Shown: positions 1-7,821 of the stretch, one piece after another
Layout of the letters: each line of letters starts with the position of its first letter
Numbering within the stretch: the first letter of the stretch is position 1
Program-made: the position numbers and the translations under genes
The notes under the pieces: model-generated
What the model saw: only the letters and a program-made list of their open reading frames with translations
Database searches by the model: none
What the model was told of the DNA's origin: nothing
DNA from: Persicitalea jodogahamensis
GTDB lineage: Bacteria > Bacteroidota > Bacteroidia > Cytophagales > Spirosomataceae
NCBI RefSeq assembly: GCF_014651615.1
Contig: NZ_BMXF01000002.1
Coordinates: 1,206,677 to 1,270,676 of the forward strand
Direction of reading: 5' to 3'
Length of the DNA: 64,000 nucleotides

Positions 1-105
1 CATGCAATAGTTGCAGCGCAGGTTGCACTTATCCGTCAGCGAAATGCGGAGGTAGTTATGAGTGCGACCGAATTGATCAATTATGGGTGTCGTTGTGTCG
101 ATGAT
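1..105 (-). CDS. moaA: MoaA, GTP 3',8-cyclase, N-terminal fragment
   Basis: This is the 5' end of moaA, which runs off the left edge of the window. The radical-SAM enzyme acts on GTP in the first step of molybdenum cofactor synthesis. The visible part reads [20 protein letters not shown] followed by NLRCNYCM, which contains the CxxxCxxC iron-sulfur motif of the family. The reading frame has a TGA at 106-108, and no ATG, GTG or TTG lies between that stop and the conserved IDQFGR segment. The start is therefore ATC (103-105 or 100-102), ATA (82-84) or ATT (79-81), or there is an upstream sequence error or frameshift. The end given is the widest open limit. It is the last gene seen of the cofactor operon, about 70 bp after the moaC-moaB fusion. 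Confidence 0.85.
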   Translation of the reverse strand, partial: MIDTTTPIIDQFGRTHNYLRISLTDKCNLRCNYCM

Positions 106-174
106 TCAATGGATTATGTGGGTACTTTATCCAGGTACTTTGATATTTATTTTTAGATGCTGTCAGCGATCAAC

Positions 175-1080
175 CTAGTGCTTTTGCCCCTCCATAACGC
201 CAAACACGTGCAGAACGTGCGGGAAAAGAACATCAATGTACTCGCTTACTCCGCCAGTACTGCCCGGCATAGTGATCACTAGGGTTTCCCCGACCAAACC
301 CGCCACGGCGCGCGATAGCATTGAGGTAGGAACGCGCTCCTGCCCGTACTTTCGGGCAATTTCGGCGATACCGGGAATCGGCCGATCGATCAGTTCAGAC
401 ACGGCCTCGGGTGTAACGTCGCGGGGAGAAAGTCCGGTGCCGCCGGTGAGCAGGATCAGCTGGTAACCCAGCGAAACCAGACTCTTTATTTTATCCTGAA
501 TGCCGGATTTATCATCGGGGATGATACTGTAATCATTGACTTCAATGGCGAAAGGTTGTAGTTTGTCAATAATTTTCCGACCCGATTTATCTTCCCCCAA
601 ACCTTGGGAAATACTATCGGAGCAGACGATTACGGCCGTTTTGAGGTCAGGCATCGAAGCCTTATGATCGCTCTTGCCGCCCTTTTTCTCTAACAATTTG
701 ATGTGATGAATCTCCACGCCCTTGTCGATGGGCTTAAGCATGTCATACATCGTCAGCGCCACCACCGACGCGCCGTGCATGGCTTCTACTTCCACTCCCG
801 TTTTATAGATCGTCTTGACGGTCATTTCGATTACGATCGTCAGATCCTCGATGCGGTAGGCAATGCCAGTATACTCGATTGGAAGCGGATGGCAGTCGGG
901 TAGGAGGTCGGGGGTCTTTTTGACGGCCAGCAGTCCGGCCGCTTTCGCCATCTCGAACACGTCGCCTTTGGGAACTGTGCGCTCCTGAATGGCCGTGATG
1001 GTTTCGGGCTTGCTCACCTGCACCATGGCCTGGGCGGTAGCGATTCGGAGCGTATTGGCCTTATGGGTAATATCAACCAC
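175..1080 (-). CDS. moaCB: Bifunctional MoaC-MoaB/MogA fusion protein
   Basis: The 301-aa protein joins two cofactor-synthesis domains. Residues 1 to about 140 are MoaC (cyclic pyranopterin monophosphate synthase). It begins MVDITHK and carries the DLLPDCHPLPI segment, EVEAMHGASVVALTMYDMLK and the K-G-G-K end typical of MoaC. Residues about 147-301 are a MoaB/MogA domain (molybdopterin adenylyltransferase type), with the SDSISQG, LTGGTGLSPRDVTPEA and PGSTGG motifs. Fusions of these two domains are known in Bacteroidota. The gene lies downstream of the DUF4886 gene by 50 bp and just before moaA, in one transcription unit. Both active regions look complete. Confidence 0.93.
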   Translation of the reverse strand: MVDITHKANTLRIATAQAMVQVSKPETITAIQERTVPKGDVFEMAKAAGLLAVKKTPDLLPDCHPLPIEYTGIAYRIEDLTIVIEMTVKTIYKTGVEVEAMHGASVVALTMYDMLKPIDKGVEIHHIKLLEKKGGKSDHKASMPDLKTAVIVCSDSISQGLGEDKSGRKIIDKLQPFAIEVNDYSIIPDDKSGIQDKIKSLVSLGYQLILLTGGTGLSPRDVTPEAVSELIDRPIPGIAEIARKYGQERVPTSMLSRAVAGLVGETLVITMPGSTGGVSEYIDVLFPHVLHVFGVMEGQKH

Positions 1081-1130
1081 GTACTTAATCGGTTATTTGT
1101 TAATTGGATTTCAATCGGCAAGCAGCTGTT

Positions 1131-2051
1131 TTATTTGCCACTTCTGGCCACTGTTTCCTCGGCTACTTCTTTCAGGTGCTCGGCAAAATCTGGACTCACT
1201 TTTTCGGGAACAAAACTGACCCGGGTGGGTGATTCATTGAACAGGAAAGCGTACCATACCAACCCGCCGAGGTAGCAGCCAGCCTCACTGGCGTGATGTG
1301 AATCAAAGCCCAGTTTGTTGTCGTTGGTCCAACGGTACCCGGCATGAAGCGAATGGGTTTGGTCGGGCAGGGCCGGCTGCTGCGGATTGGCAAAATTGAA
1401 ATTTGAGTCTTTGCGGTACCCCCATTTCGAATCGGAGTCAACTTTCCAGAAAGCATCACCAACAGGAATTACACGAATGCCCAGCTCTTTCGCTTTTGCG
1501 CGATAAGCAGCCCGCGATTTTTCCCACATTTCCTTCTCGTTTTGAGCGGTTTTGTCGTCGTCAATCTGGCCAAATCCGTCCGCATCCGTGCGGTAAGCCC
1601 AGGTTTGATGAAAAACTACCTCAGCCTGTGGTTGTAATGCTTTGATGTAGTCGAAGAGTTTCCTGGCGTAAGGATCATACGTGGAAGGGGCAGCGGAGTG
1701 CATGGAATACTGCTGAATGGTGACGATATCCCACTTGCCATTGGACAAAAGCATTCGCAGGGATTTTCCGTTATAAGGCCGGCCCTTCGGGTCGAGCGAG
1801 TCTGCTTCTGCCGCTTCGGCGTGTTCCCAGTGCCTTTTTAGCGGACTACCCCCCAATTCCGCCCTTCCAATGACCAGAGCATGGCCTCCATCTGCCACTA
1901 TTTGGGGGAGGTACCTGGTGGCATTTTGGGAGAAACTATTTCCGATCAGAAAGAGATGCAAAGTGTCCGTAGCAGCGGACTGGGCGTAGCTTGCGCACAC
2001 CACCAAGGATAATACACATGCCCACGCAGTTTTTTTTAGATAAAGTAACAT
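1131..2051 (-). CDS. Exported DUF4886 (SGNH/GDSL-like) protein
   Basis: The 306-aa protein starts with a signal peptide (residues 1-26, hydrophobic core ACVLSLVVCASYA). A DUF4886-type fold follows, with the first block FLIGNSFSQNA giving the nucleophile Ser of an SGNH hydrolase. Later blocks are VTIQQYSMHS and the C-terminal SHHASEAGCYLGGLVWYAFL, whose His would be catalytic. The family is annotated as SGNH hydrolase-like and its substrate is unknown. The gene sits between moaE (35 bp upstream) and moaCB (50 bp downstream), on the same strand, inside a cofactor operon whose other products are cytoplasmic. It may simply be a passenger. Confidence 0.8.
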   Translation of the reverse strand: MLLYLKKTAWACVLSLVVCASYAQSAATDTLHLFLIGNSFSQNATRYLPQIVADGGHALVIGRAELGGSPLKRHWEHAEAAEADSLDPKGRPYNGKSLRMLLSNGKWDIVTIQQYSMHSAAPSTYDPYARKLFDYIKALQPQAEVVFHQTWAYRTDADGFGQIDDDKTAQNEKEMWEKSRAAYRAKAKELGIRVIPVGDAFWKVDSDSKWGYRKDSNFNFANPQQPALPDQTHSLHAGYRWTNDNKLGFDSHHASEAGCYLGGLVWYAFLFNESPTRVSFVPEKVSPDFAEHLKEVAEETVARSGK

Positions 2052-2086
2052 TCAATCGTTTTTAGGGGTAAAATCAAAGCCGTTCC

Positions 2087-2530
2087 TCAGCGATTCTCTT
2101 TCCAGGCGAATTCTCCTTTTTCACCAATCAATTCCTTTCCAAAGATCGGCACCTTTGCCTTTATTTCTTCCACTATAAATTCCAGCGCCTCAAACGTAGC
2201 GCGGCGATGGGGAGAAGAAACAAAAACAAACAGGCTGATTTCGCCGGTGGGAACTACGCCCAGGCTGTGGTAAATGTGCATGCAGGTCAACTCAAACTTC
2301 CCGAAAGCTGCTTCGCGGATCTGGTGAAAAACGCTTTCGGCCATTTCGGGGTAGGCGGTGTACTCGATGCCCGTAACCTGTCCACCTTCTTTTTCATCGG
2401 CCCGGATTTGCCCCAGAAATATATTGTGGGCACCAATGCTGGTTTTGGACTGATGCTTGGCGATGGAATCGGCCACAAATTGCGGGCTTATCGGCCCTTC
2501 TACAAAGACTTTTTTAGGTGTATGACTCAT
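2087..2530 (-). CDS. moaE: MoaE, molybdopterin synthase large subunit
   Basis: The 147-aa protein is the catalytic subunit of molybdopterin synthase. It uses thiocarboxylated MoaD to put the dithiolene sulfurs into precursor Z. Family features are visible: GAHNIFLGQIRADE near residue 33, the SSPHRR segment near 105-110, and the lysine-rich block KAKVPIFGKE near 124-133 that corresponds to the active-site lysines. moaD lies 48 bp upstream on the same strand, so the two subunits are probably made together. Length is normal. Confidence 0.93.
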   Translation of the reverse strand: MSHTPKKVFVEGPISPQFVADSIAKHQSKTSIGAHNIFLGQIRADEKEGGQVTGIEYTAYPEMAESVFHQIREAAFGKFELTCMHIYHSLGVVPTGEISLFVFVSSPHRRATFEALEFIVEEIKAKVPIFGKELIGEKGEFAWKENR

Positions 2531-2578
2531 GGGTATAATTCAATATTCAGCGTATGGATACGTCACCTTCGGAATAGA

Positions 2579-2818
2579 TCATCCGCCGGCAAACGGAGGG
2601 AGTAATGCTACTTCGGCCGAAGGTGGAATGGGAAAGGCATCGTCCAAAATTTGTTGATTCACAGCAACCTGAAACTTACGGTCGCGCAAGACGGGGTACT
2701 TTTTCAGGATATCATTTTTCAGGTCGCCCACCGTCAGCGCATCCAGCGACGTCCAGGTTTCGAGCGGTTGGCCGGTGGCTTCGGCAATCATACCGAAATA
2801 TAGAATGGATAGGGTCAT
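2579..2818 (-). CDS. moaD: MoaD, molybdopterin synthase sulfur carrier subunit
   Basis: This 79-aa ubiquitin-fold protein ends in Gly-Gly (LLPPFAGG), the terminus that is adenylated and converted to a thiocarboxylate for sulfur transfer to MoaE. The start MTLSILYFGMIAEATG and the central VGDLKN segment fit MoaD, and the length is typical. moeA lies 66 bp upstream and moaE 48 bp downstream. No MoeB-type activating enzyme is encoded in the visible part of the operon. Confidence 0.93.
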   Translation of the reverse strand: MTLSILYFGMIAEATGQPLETWTSLDALTVGDLKNDILKKYPVLRDRKFQVAVNQQILDDAFPIPPSAEVALLPPFAGG

Positions 2819-2884
2819 TAATTTATCTTTGAATGAGTTGATGAGCGAATATTTTATGAGTATACCACTCTTTATCTTATCTGC

Positions 2885-4114
2885 TCAACAGAAGAAAGGC
2901 AATAAATGTGCCTCAACCAGATCACCGGGCTGCACGGTGTTCTGGCCGGCGGGCAAGTAAATGAGCGCATTGGCGATGGCGAAAGAGCGCAAAGCAAACG
3001 ACTCCTGGCCATCAAGCGGCGTCACAGCTTCGGTAGTAGCGGTAGCCTTCAGGAATTCATCACGCTCTCCATGAAATGAAAAAGCGTGGGTGATTGGTAG
3101 TTTTAATTTAGGCAGGAAACAGTCACTACGCCCCGACAATAGCCTCAGAGCGGGCAGTACATACTCGTAATAGCAAACCAGTGTGGAGGCCGGGTTGCCG
3201 GGAAGCGCGAAAATGATGGTATCATCATTCCGCCCGAAAAACAGTGGCTTACCGGGTCGCTGCCGCACTTTGTAAAAGACAGTCTCCACGCCAATCTCCT
3301 CCAAAGCAGTACCTACGAAATCGTAGTCTCCCACCGACACGCCGCCCGTACTGAGCACTACGTCGTTGTTTTCGGTCAGGTCACGCAGAGCGGCGATGGT
3401 TGCCGCTTCATCGTCAGGTACGTAACGAATTTCGACCTCCAGGATTCCTTCGGCGCGGAGTACCGCGGCCAGCATGGATGAACTGGATTCAAAAATTTGC
3501 CCGAAACGCAAACCGCCGTTGCCGGGCAAGTCGTTGCCCGGCAAAACGTTGCCCGGCAACACCAGTTCATCACCCGTGACGAGTATTCCGACGCTCGGTC
3601 GTCGGTAGACTTTCACGTTCTGGATATTCATTCCGGCTAAAAAACCTACCGAACCGGGCGTGAGATAAGTGTTTTTGGGCATCGCCAGATCGCCTTTCCT
3701 GATTTGCTGACCGATGGAGCGGACATTTTGGCCCTCACTGACCGGAAATTGCTGAATGGCTGCTTCGTTGTCATTTCGTTCCACTTTTTCTTTCATCACT
3801 ACCGCCGTGGCTCCATCAGGAACTGGCGCACCCGTCAGAATATGCAGGGCTGTGCCCCTTTCCAGCACCTGCGGAGTGTCGTTGCCCGCTCGTGACTCGG
3901 CTACCACAGGCAGCGTAATGCCGGATTGAGCCACATCGGCGTGGTGTAAAGCGTACCCATCCATCGAAGACTGCCGAAAAGGCGGTAACGCCAGGGGTGA
4001 TACCACATCTTCTGAAAGTACCTGGCCCACTGCCTCGGAAAGATTCTTTTGCTCCGGGTAGAGTACCCGGACAGTGGATTTGATAAGTGATTGGGCTTCC
4101 TGAACGCTGATCAT
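2885..4114 (-). CDS. moeA: MoeA, molybdopterin molybdenumtransferase
   Basis: The 409-aa protein inserts molybdate into adenylated molybdopterin. Typical MoeA blocks are present: PPFRQSSMDGYALHHAD near residue 44, ILTGAPVPDGATAVVMKE near 92, STGGVSVGDYDF and RPGKPLFFG followed by ALPGNPAS. The protein carries an unusual local insertion near residues 187-201, where LPGN occurs three times in a row after the GDEL motif. It is encoded by three 15-bp tandem units at 3517-3561. The gene is the first of the cofactor operon and has its own 5' region. The hairpin at 4168-4195 lies upstream of it and belongs to the preceding gene. Confidence 0.94.
   Translation of the reverse strand: MISVQEAQSLIKSTVRVLYPEQKNLSEAVGQVLSEDVVSPLALPPFRQSSMDGYALHHADVAQSGITLPVVAESRAGNDTPQVLERGTALHILTGAPVPDGATAVVMKEKVERNDNEAAIQQFPVSEGQNVRSIGQQIRKGDLAMPKNTYLTPGSVGFLAGMNIQNVKVYRRPSVGILVTGDELVLPGNVLPGNDLPGNGGLRFGQIFESSSSMLAAVLRAEGILEVEIRYVPDDEAATIAALRDLTENNDVVLSTGGVSVGDYDFVGTALEEIGVETVFYKVRQRPGKPLFFGRNDDTIIFALPGNPASTLVCYYEYVLPALRLLSGRSDCFLPKLKLPITHAFSFHGERDEFLKATATTEAVTPLDGQESFALRSFAIANALIYLPAGQNTVQPGDLVEAHLLPFFC
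3517..3561. repeat. Three tandem 15-bp units inside moeA
   Basis: On the coding strand TTGCCGGGCAAC appears three times at 15-bp spacing, giving LPGN-V-LPGN-D-LPGN. With its flanking base each unit is a 13-bp inverted repeat (GTTGCC-G-GGCAAC). The array keeps the frame and falls in a loop of the MogA-like domain, so it may vary in copy number by slippage without breaking the gene. Confidence 0.85.
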
Positions 4115-4167
4115 GGGTTTATAAACTAGGTAGTCTGCTCAAAAATAAAAATTATGCCTAATAACGA

Positions 4168-4195
4168 AAAAAGTGCCCAGTTACGGACACTTTTT
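4168..4195 (-). terminator. A/T-flanked hairpin, probable terminator
   Basis: AAAAAGTG (4168-4175) pairs perfectly with CACTTTTT (4188-4195) around a 12-nt loop. Because A and T runs flank both sides it could work on either strand. It lies downstream of the DUF4097 gene and upstream of moeA, so ending minus-strand transcription before the cofactor operon is the simplest role. Confidence 0.5.
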
Positions 4196-4236
4196 CTGGG
4201 ACAGATAGCCCCTTTCATCGCTAATAGATATTTTTT

Positions 4237-4272
4237 GCTTGTCGGGCTTCGGCTTCGCTCAGCCTGACAAGC
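4237..4272 (-). terminator. Hairpin just after the DUF4097 stop codon
   Basis: A 12-bp stem with one mismatch (GCTTGTCGGGCT against AGCCTGACAAGC) begins 4 bp after the stop codon of the DUF4097 gene. On the minus strand it is followed by an A run rather than a U run, so it is not a textbook terminator. It may act together with the second hairpin at 4168-4195. Confidence 0.45.
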
Positions 4273-4275
4273 CGC

Positions 4276-5316
4276 TTACTGGTTGACATAGATGCTGCCA
4301 CTGCTGGCACTCAGTTTGATCGGAATTCCGCCACCGTTCAGGCTGCCTTGTACCCGGTCCTTATCCATCCGTCCGTCGAAGTTCTTTAGATCGATGGACA
4401 CGCGGTTTCCGCGCAAATCCAGGTCCAGGCCTTTGTTAAGCGGCATGTTCACCCGCACACTACCCGCCGAAGTAGACAGCGACACGAAGTCACCCAGGCG
4501 GTCAAAGTCGGCTTCGATACTACCCGCGCTGGTGCTGGCCTTTACGCTGGCGGCCAGGTTTTTCATCCGGATGGAGCCGCCCGAAGTTCTGGTTTCCAGG
4601 TCGCCCTGAATTCCGTCGGCCCGCACACCGCCGCCGCTGGTCGTGGCCGTTATTTTGCCATTAAGGTCGGCGAGCGAAATGCTGCCGCCACTAGTGATCA
4701 GGCGAATGTTGCCGACCATACTTTCGGCTTTGATACTACCGCCGCTGGTTATGAGATCTACGTTATCAGAACAGTTGATGGCTTCGATACTTCCGCCGGA
4801 GGTGCGGCCCTTGATGTTGCCTTTCAGGTCATTGATGTCGATGCTGCCACCACTGGTACTGAAATTCTGCTCGCCGTTCAGGGAAGCAAGCCGGATGCTG
4901 CCACCGCTGGTGCGCAGGTCGGTGGCGAAGTTCCGTGGTGTATAGACCTTAAAGCCAATGGAAAGGCCTTTTTTCCAGTTCATACCGTTACTATCTTTCG
5001 GCTTGGCAATTGCCACGACGATATTCCCCTCCCGGCGGATGGTCACGTCATACTGTTTGAGGCGCTCTTCAATCTCTTCGTCGCTCACCTCGCTACCGTT
5101 CCAGTTGTTGGCACGAACGTACATTTCCACTTTTACGCCGTTTTTGCTGTCTCCTTCCACCGCAATGGAGCCGCCGGAAGTTTGGACCTTGACGGCTTGC
5201 AGGTAGTTCTCGGAAAAATCTTTCGTGAAATAAGGCTGGTCTTTGTTGCGCTGGGCATAAGTACCCGTGGCTACGAATAGGGCAAGAATGGCAATGTAAA
5301 GTCTCTTTGTTTTCAT
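4276..5316 (-). CDS. Exported DUF4097 beta-repeat (TSGGSI) protein
   Basis: The 346-aa product, read from the ATG at 5316, begins with a signal peptide (MKTKRLYIAILALFVATGTYA). The frame stays open upstream to 5433 but that extension has no signal-like sequence, so the inner start is preferred. The body consists of short repeats with TSGGSI or close variants about every 18-20 residues from residue ~45 to the end. This is the pattern of the DUF4097/DUF2807 putative adhesin families, which form a right-handed beta-helix. The protein is expected in the periplasm or at the outer membrane. Its function is not known. In other phyla DUF4097 proteins are often linked to sigma/anti-sigma systems, but none is adjacent here. 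It is probably monocistronic, with hairpins downstream. Confidence 0.85.
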   Translation of the reverse strand: MKTKRLYIAILALFVATGTYAQRNKDQPYFTKDFSENYLQAVKVQTSGGSIAVEGDSKNGVKVEMYVRANNWNGSEVSDEEIEERLKQYDVTIRREGNIVVAIAKPKDSNGMNWKKGLSIGFKVYTPRNFATDLRTSGGSIRLASLNGEQNFSTSGGSIDINDLKGNIKGRTSGGSIEAINCSDNVDLITSGGSIKAESMVGNIRLITSGGSISLADLNGKITATTSGGGVRADGIQGDLETRTSGGSIRMKNLAASVKASTSAGSIEADFDRLGDFVSLSTSAGSVRVNMPLNKGLDLDLRGNRVSIDLKNFDGRMDKDRVQGSLNGGGIPIKLSASSGSIYVNQ

Positions 5317-5649
5317 GGTTCGCTTGTTGTTTGTTTTAGTAGTGATGCGTCGTGCGGCAGGAAGGTTGCATCCCGGTTTTTTTATTTTGGAATAAACAGA
5401 TGTCATGAAGGTATAAAAGGGGTATGCCAGCACAACTGTTTGCTGATTTTCAGGCGTTTGAAGAGTTATGCGTTTTTTAATTGGTCGTTACCGGACACTT
5501 GGTGTTCGGAATCGGACACCAAGTCACTTCACCTCCGGCCCACGTCCAGCAGTGGCCGGCTGGCGTTCAGGAAAGGGGTAGTTCAATCGGAGGCAAGAGG
5601 CGCCGGACTAGTGGCTTGGTTGTCAACAAGGAAAGCGAATTGCCAAAAG
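5317..5649. other. Intergenic region with an inverted repeat
   Basis: This 333-bp gap separates the end of the nhaD-like gene from the start of the DUF4097 gene (both minus strand). It holds a perfect 9-bp inverted repeat, ACTTGGTGT (5497-5505) and ACACCAAGT (5516-5524), around a 10-nt spacer. The repeat could be an operator for the DUF4097 gene or a weak terminator of nhaD. No convincing gene is seen. Confidence 0.5.
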
Positions 5650-6963
5650 CTAGTTCAGCAAATAATACACCGCAACCCCCGAGAAGTAACCCAGTAATGC
5701 ATAGACTGAGATTCTTTTAAAGTACCAGACGAAGTCGATTTTGAGGATTCCCATGGCAGCGACGCCCGCCGCTGAGCCGATGATGAGGATACTGCCGCCC
5801 GTTCCGGCGCAGTAGGCCAGCAGATTCCAGAAGTCGCTGTCGGGCTGGAACTCCGTGAGGGGGTACATGCCCATGGTAGCGGCTACCAAAGGTACGTTGT
5901 CTACCAGCGAGGATAGAAGTCCGATAAGCGTGTTGATAATGTAGATATTACCAAAGGTTTCATCGAGGGTTGTAGCCAGCAGGCGCAGGTGGCCGGACGT
6001 ATCCAACGCGCCCACCGCCAGCAGAATGCCCAAAAAGAATAGAATACTGGGGGTGTCGACGCGCCGGAGGATATTGGCAACCGACAGGCCACGTTTGATT
6101 TCCAGTTCCTTGGAACGGTGGAGCATCTCGGTAAACGCCCATAACACACCCACTGACAACAGGACGCCCATGTAGGGAGGATAATGCGTGATCGATTTGA
6201 AAATTGGGACTGAAAGCAGCCCGAAACCGCCCAGGGCGAACATGACATTCTGTTCGAAAGGTGTGGTACTTACCTGCCCATGCTCTGATCCCAGTGATTT
6301 TTCTGGTGCCTGTACATTTCCTTTAAGAGCAAATGAAGCCGCGAGCAGCGGCACAAGCAGGCTTACGATGGAGGGCAGGATTAATTCTCTCATCACATTG
6401 AACGTCGTGACCTGACCACCGATCCAGAGCATGATGGTGGTCACATCGCCGATAGGCGAGAAGGCCCCACCCGCGTTGGCAGCCAGGATGACAAAGCCTC
6501 CCAGGAGCCAGACATCCTCTTGCTTCCGGACAATACGGCGGATCAGGGCGCACATGATGATTGTGGTCGTCATGTTGTCGAGGCCAGCCGAGAGAAAGAA
6601 AGACACCCAGGAAATAATCCACAGGAGCTTGACGCGGTCGGTGGTCGATATACGGTCGGTGATGGCCCTGAATCCGTCATGGGCGTCGACCAGCTCGACA
6701 ATGGTCATGGCCCCCAGCAAAAAGAAAAGAATACCGGAGATTTCTCCCAGATGCTCAAATAGTGACTCGTTGAGGTACTCGTGCGGCTCGCCGGGAAGGG
6801 GGGCGTTCTGGAAGGCAGGCATGTACTCGAAGCCAACCAAAAGTATAATCCAACAAAAAACCCCCGTCAGCAAGGCTGAGGCGGCTTTGTCAATTTTCAG
6901 GGGATGTTCCAGCGCGATCAGGGCATAGCCCAGAACAAACACGCCGACGAGGAGTAGAGCCAT
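5650..6963 (-). CDS. nhaD: NhaD-type Na+/H+ antiporter (ArsB/NhaD superfamily)
   Basis: The 437-aa integral membrane protein has about 11-12 hydrophobic segments from the N terminus (MALLLVGVFVLGYALIALEH) to the last residues. Conserved NhaD features are FFLLGAMTIVELVDAH near residue 95, FFLSAGLDNMTTTIIM near 141, NAGGAFSPIGDVTT near 183, SSLVDNVPLVAATMG near 366 and YCAGTGGSILIIGSAAG near 395. It should exchange cytoplasmic Na+ for protons at the inner membrane. A CBS-domain gene ends 65 bp upstream on the same strand and is likely cotranscribed, possibly as a regulatory partner. Confidence 0.9.
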   Translation of the reverse strand: MALLLVGVFVLGYALIALEHPLKIDKAASALLTGVFCWIILLVGFEYMPAFQNAPLPGEPHEYLNESLFEHLGEISGILFFLLGAMTIVELVDAHDGFRAITDRISTTDRVKLLWIISWVSFFLSAGLDNMTTTIIMCALIRRIVRKQEDVWLLGGFVILAANAGGAFSPIGDVTTIMLWIGGQVTTFNVMRELILPSIVSLLVPLLAASFALKGNVQAPEKSLGSEHGQVSTTPFEQNVMFALGGFGLLSVPIFKSITHYPPYMGVLLSVGVLWAFTEMLHRSKELEIKRGLSVANILRRVDTPSILFFLGILLAVGALDTSGHLRLLATTLDETFGNIYIINTLIGLLSSLVDNVPLVAATMGMYPLTEFQPDSDFWNLLAYCAGTGGSILIIGSAAGVAAMGILKIDFVWYFKRISVYALLGYFSGVAVYYLLN

Positions 6964-7028
6964 TCAGGCAATAGACAAATGATAGTGGTTGGTGGACAAC
7001 TTTAAATTTCCGGCCGCTGGCAGGCTCC

Positions 7029-7463
7029 CTACGATTGCGTGATGTATTGTTCGAGGAACTGGATGTGTTGCTTCTGCTCCGACATGATGGACTTGACCAC
7101 ATCGCCGATGCTGACTACACCGATGACCCGACCATTCTCCATTACCGGTAAATGACGGATGCGCTTTTGGCCGAGCATTCCCATGCATTCCTGAATAGTG
7201 GTGTCAGGCTCTACGGTAAAGACTTTTGGCGTCATCACCTCAGAGATCGGGGTACTTTTGGCCTTTCGGCCCTGGATGATTCCTTTGCGGGCGTAGTCGC
7301 GCTCGGAGAAAATGCCGACGAGTTCATCGCCATCCAGCACCACGACCGCCCCGATGTTTTTTTCGGATAAAAGATGCAGCGTATCGATGACACTGGTGGT
7401 AGGCGGCACACTCCACACTTCGGAGATCGCTTTGTCCTCGAGGATTTTCTTTACGCTAATCAT
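7029..7463 (-). CDS. Tandem CBS-domain protein
   Basis: The 144-aa cytoplasmic protein consists almost entirely of two CBS domains. The first covers residues about 8-66 (TTSVIDTLHLLSEKNIGAVVV, ending with FSERDYARK). The second covers about 75-132 (TPKVFTVEPDTTIQECMGML, then RHLPVMENGRVIGVVSIGDV). Such pairs form a Bateman module that binds adenine nucleotides. There is no output domain. Placement directly upstream of the antiporter gene suggests it could sense energy state for that transporter; this is inference from position only. Confidence 0.9.
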   Translation of the reverse strand: MISVKKILEDKAISEVWSVPPTTSVIDTLHLLSEKNIGAVVVLDGDELVGIFSERDYARKGIIQGRKAKSTPISEVMTPKVFTVEPDTTIQECMGMLGQKRIRHLPVMENGRVIGVVSIGDVVKSIMSEQKQHIQFLEQYITQS

Positions 7464-7588
7464 AACGGAATCATTAAGAAGTAAGTAAGGTTTAGGAATA
7501 GTGGGTCGAATATAGGTGCCTGCACTTTTATTTACAAATAATTCATCGAAAATTATTATTGGGTTCGAGCCGTTGTGTCACAATTTCG

Positions 7589-7597
7589 TATCTTGCC
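7589..7597 (+). promoter_or_regulatory. TATCTTGCC motif, candidate -7 element
   Basis: TATCTTGCC lies 20 nt before the ATG at 7617. The same nonamer precedes the genes at 19644 and 43412, and GATCTTGCC precedes 38214. It resembles the Bacteroidota -7 element TAnnTTTG. No convincing -33 TTTG is seen here. Confidence 0.45.
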
Positions 7598-7616
7598 CAT
7601 CCAAAAATATCCTTTT

Positions 7617-7811
7617 ATGCTCCCTGTTATCCTTCTTTCCATTGTTCTGGTTCTGGCCGGATTCCTGTTATTCAGCGTCCGTTTGTTGTTTATCAAGAAT
7701 GGTGAATTCAAAGGTACCTGCGCCACGAACAATCCTTTCATGCAGCAGGAAGGGGCTACCTGTGGGGTTTGCGGCCGGAAGCCAGGGGAGGATTGTGCGG
7801 AGGGGAAGTAA
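7617..7811 (+). CDS. Small membrane-anchored Cys-rich protein
   Basis: Read from the ATG at 7617 (MLPVILLSIVLVLAG) the product has 64 aa. One N-terminal transmembrane helix spans residues ~2-21. A short soluble tail follows with KNGEFKGTCATNN and the four-Cys end TCGVCGRKPGEDC. The frame opens upstream at 7575, but the inner start puts the helix at the N terminus. Similar short proteins with this Cys motif are common in Bacteroidota and have no assigned function. The cysteines could bind metal or an Fe-S centre. The gene stands alone, divergent from the CBS gene. Confidence 0.75.
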   Translation: MLPVILLSIVLVLAGFLLFSVRLLFIKNGEFKGTCATNNPFMQQEGATCGVCGRKPGEDCAEGK

Positions 7812-7821
7812 GCGTTTCAAA

